The translations under genes were made by a program, and so were the position numbers. A DNA stretch of 64,000 nt. Origin: Flavimaribacter sp039888615 (GTDB lineage: Bacteria; Pseudomonadota; Alphaproteobacteria; Rhizobiales; Rhizobiaceae). Positions 62,372 to 64,000 of this stretch are shown here, in pieces. The notes beneath the pieces were generated by a model. That model was not told the DNA's origin, ran no database searches, and saw nothing but the letters and a program-made list of their open reading frames with translations. Position 1 is the first letter of the stretch, and each line of letters opens with the position of its first letter. The stretch is taken from the NCBI GenBank assembly GCA_039888615.1, contig JBDQQS010000018.1, one strand, 5' to 3'.

Positions 62372-63169
62372 TCAGCCCGCCGTGTATCCGCCGTCGGCGT
62401 AAAGGATATGGCCGGTGTAGAAATCACTGGCTGCGGAGGCAAGGAACAGCAAGGGTCCGGCCAGATCCTCGGGCTCGCCAAGTCGCCCTTTCGGAACACG
62501 GGTCAGGAAACCGTCGCGCACTTTCTTTGCTTCTTCGGTGTCCTCGAACATCCAGGCTGTCAGCGGTGAGCGGAAAACGGTCGGCGCGATCGCGTTGACC
62601 GTGATGCCGGTCGGACCGAGTTCGCAACCCAGCGCCTTGGTGATGCCATCTACTGCGGACTTCGAGGCGCAATAGGCGGTGTAGCCCGCGGGATGTCCGA
62701 GAAGGCCGCGGGCGGAACTCACCAGCACGATCTTGCCGCCCGTTCCCTGCGACTTCATCTGCCGGGTCGCGGCGCGCGCCAGAAGCCAGCTCTGCGTGAC
62801 ATTGGCGTCCATGACGGAGGCGAAGGTTTCCGCCGCCATGTCGTCGATCTTCGCAATCTTGTTCATGCCGGAAGCGACGACGAGAATGTCAAGCGCGCCA
62901 TAGGCGGACACCGCGCGCGCGACCATGTCGGCGCATGTGTCTTCGTCCGACGGACGCGCATTGATTTCAGTTACCTCGGCGCCGGCCTGTCGGCATTCCG
63001 CAGCTATTTCACCGAGCGCGTCCGCCGATCCGGCAGTCAACACCAGCTTGCACCCGGCTCCGGCCAGGACGCGGGCAGCGACGGCCCCGAGAGCGCCCGA
63101 TGCGCCAGTAATCAGCGCAACCTTGCCCTTGACGTCAAACAGCGACAGCGGATTTGAGATATCGGCCAT
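62372..63169 (-). CDS. SDR family oxidoreductase
   Basis: This 265-residue short-chain dehydrogenase has ALITGASGALGAVAARVL, catalytic Ser in VLVSSARG, YCASKSA and the C-terminal GHILYADGGYTAG. ILVVASGMNK replaces the usual NNAG. It starts at ATG 63169, 5 bases after the cupin stop, in the tightly packed catabolic operon. Its substrate is unknown. Confidence 0.9.
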   Translation of the reverse strand: MADISNPLSLFDVKGKVALITGASGALGAVAARVLAGAGCKLVLTAGSADALGEIAAECRQAGAEVTEINARPSDEDTCADMVARAVSAYGALDILVVASGMNKIAKIDDMAAETFASVMDANVTQSWLLARAATRQMKSQGTGGKIVLVSSARGLLGHPAGYTAYCASKSAVDGITKALGCELGPTGITVNAIAPTVFRSPLTAWMFEDTEEAKKVRDGFLTRVPKGRLGEPEDLAGPLLFLASAASDFYTGHILYADGGYTAG

Positions 63170-63173
63170 GACT

Positions 63174-63518
63174 TCACCCTTTCGGCGGATAAGGAATGAC
63201 AACCAGCATCTTGCAGACGTGGTTCGACCGGTTTTCGATACGGCGTTCCTGTCCCGGCGGTATCGTGCAGGAGTCGAGCGCACGAAGAACTTCCGTCTGG
63301 CCGTCCCACTCCAGGGTCATTTCGCCTTCCAGAACGACATATACTTTTTCGAAAGGCGTCGAGTCCGGCCCCGCGCCGCCGCCTGGCAGGAACTGGGAAT
63401 AGCCGACCCACTGATTGGTCGGTCCACCTTCCTCGAAACCCTGCAGTCGCAGACCATGGACGTCCCAGTGGTTGGGCGCCTCATACGCCTGCGCATCCTC
63501 AAATCGCTTGATCAGCAT
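63174..63518 (-). CDS. Cupin domain-containing protein
   Basis: This 114-residue single-domain cupin has the first motif around GGGAGPDSTPFEKVYVVLEGEM (seen in parts) and the second around CTIPPGQERRIENRSNHVC. The usual metal-binding His residues of motif 1 are replaced (DSTPFEKV), though a His in motif 2 remains. ATG 63518 has AGGAG upstream. It may act as a binding or isomerising partner in the operon. Confidence 0.8.
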   Translation of the reverse strand: MLIKRFEDAQAYEAPNHWDVHGLRLQGFEEGGPTNQWVGYSQFLPGGGAGPDSTPFEKVYVVLEGEMTLEWDGQTEVLRALDSCTIPPGQERRIENRSNHVCKMLVVIPYPPKG

Positions 63519-63567
63519 TGCTGCGCTCCTCTCATGAACGGATTGCCGTGATCCCGGCAATCTTGCG

Positions 63568-64000
63568 TCAGAAACTCTCGCCAGCCTCGATCCGGTAATT
63601 CTGACCCTTGTCAATCATTGCAACCAGCCGGATGATACAGCCGTCGCCCCGGTCCCAGTTCCACGGGAAGAACGCAAATGTGCAGCGCTTGCCGGTCACA
63701 GCGTCGAGATCGCCGCCTACATTCTCGATTCCCAGTATGCCCGCGCGGAACAACTTGTTGTGGACCGGCTCCCAATCAGGGAACGCCTCATCCCATGCAA
63801 TGCCGCCCGACCATTCCTTGTATTCCTCGGCCAGATGCGGCAACAGCGGTCCGTTCCGGTGCGGGCCGATAGCGGTCGCGAGCGGATGGTCGTTAGCCTG
63901 CGTGTCGTGTCCGACGACCTTGACGCCCTTCTCGATCATCCAGTCTGCGGCCGAAGGCACCAGACCCGGACAGTAGGCAAAATAGTCACCGTCCTCATAC
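63568..64000 (-). CDS. Cyclase family protein (kynurenine formamidase-like), 5' end outside window
   Basis: The last 143 codons of a metal-dependent hydrolase of the cyclase family are present. VKVVGHDTQANDHPLATAIGPHRNG and NKLFRAGILGIENVGGDLDAV (each in parts) match the C-terminal half of these proteins, where the Asp/His metal ligands and catalytic residues lie. The frame is open to the right edge. It is the most upstream gene seen of the leftward operon. Members hydrolyse N-formylkynurenine, cyclic amides or lactones; the substrate is unknown. Confidence 0.82.
   Translation of the reverse strand, partial: YEDGDYFAYCPGLVPSAADWMIEKGVKVVGHDTQANDHPLATAIGPHRNGPLLPHLAEEYKEWSGGIAWDEAFPDWEPVHNKLFRAGILGIENVGGDLDAVTGKRCTFAFFPWNWDRGDGCIIRLVAMIDKGQNYRIEAGESF

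Noticed and set aside
1..64000. CRISPR arrays, rRNA and tRNA genes
   Set aside because: No regularly spaced repeats of CRISPR length, no rRNA-like blocks and no cloverleaf with a T-arm consensus were noticed on either strand; a tRNA-scanning program would be decisive.

Overview
The window reads as chromosomal DNA of an alphaproteobacterium, most likely a member of the Hyphomicrobiales (Rhizobiales). The reasons are the gene order fabD-fabG-acpP-fabF-mltG-yicC-gmk, lptF-lptG-lptD-surA-pdxA-rsmA with divergent pepA-holC, and rpsF-rpsR-DUF2232-rplI followed by dnaB-alr-radA-cvpA-purF-SDR. Moderately high GC, GTG/TTG starts and many 1-4 base stop/start overlaps fit this. The TRAP transporter and polyamine-type glutamine synthetases hint at a marine or host-associated lifestyle, but no genus can be fixed from the sequence alone. 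No rRNA, tRNA or CRISPR array was seen.

Layout. 1-2096: the left edge carries the end of a probable IS630-type insertion sequence that cuts an amidase gene after about 34 codons. Upstream of it lie an alpha/beta hydrolase and an AraC regulator, all on the minus strand. 2560-9694: housekeeping and accessory genes (ndk with a clear terminator, a glutathione transferase, a DinB-like protein, an ABC-F ATPase, a giant DUF2339 membrane protein, a DsbA-like isomerase). 10009-21385: envelope and maintenance genes (L,D-transpeptidase, holC, pepA, the LPS-export operon lptFGD with surA, then pdxA and rsmA). 21386-22539: an AT-richer gene-poor stretch with a frameshifted sulfotransferase remnant. 22540-29263: gmk, yicC, mltG and the core fatty-acid synthesis genes, all leftward.

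29350-39591: a leftward catabolic island with a divergent RpiR regulator, sitting between fabD and rpsF. It encodes an N-formylglutamate amidohydrolase-like enzyme, a three-part TRAP importer, two PuuA-like glutamine synthetases, an aldehyde dehydrogenase and an iron-type alcohol dehydrogenase. Together they suggest a gamma-glutamylation route for an amino alcohol or similar amine: import, gamma-glutamylation, oxidation to aldehyde and acid, then release of glutamate. I regard this as the best candidate for an undescribed system in the window.

39975-51148: ribosomal, replication, cell wall, repair and purine genes, with a cyclopropane synthase between rplI and dnaB. 51459-56667: a PadR regulator followed by a two-gene RND efflux system whose pump is unusually long. 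56752-64000: a leftward operon for a branched-chain-amino-acid-type ABC importer (livMHFG plus a Tat-exported binding protein), a lambda-crystallin-like 3-hydroxyacyl-CoA dehydrogenase, an SDR, a cupin and a cyclase-family hydrolase cut by the right edge. This is a second uncharacterised catabolic cluster.
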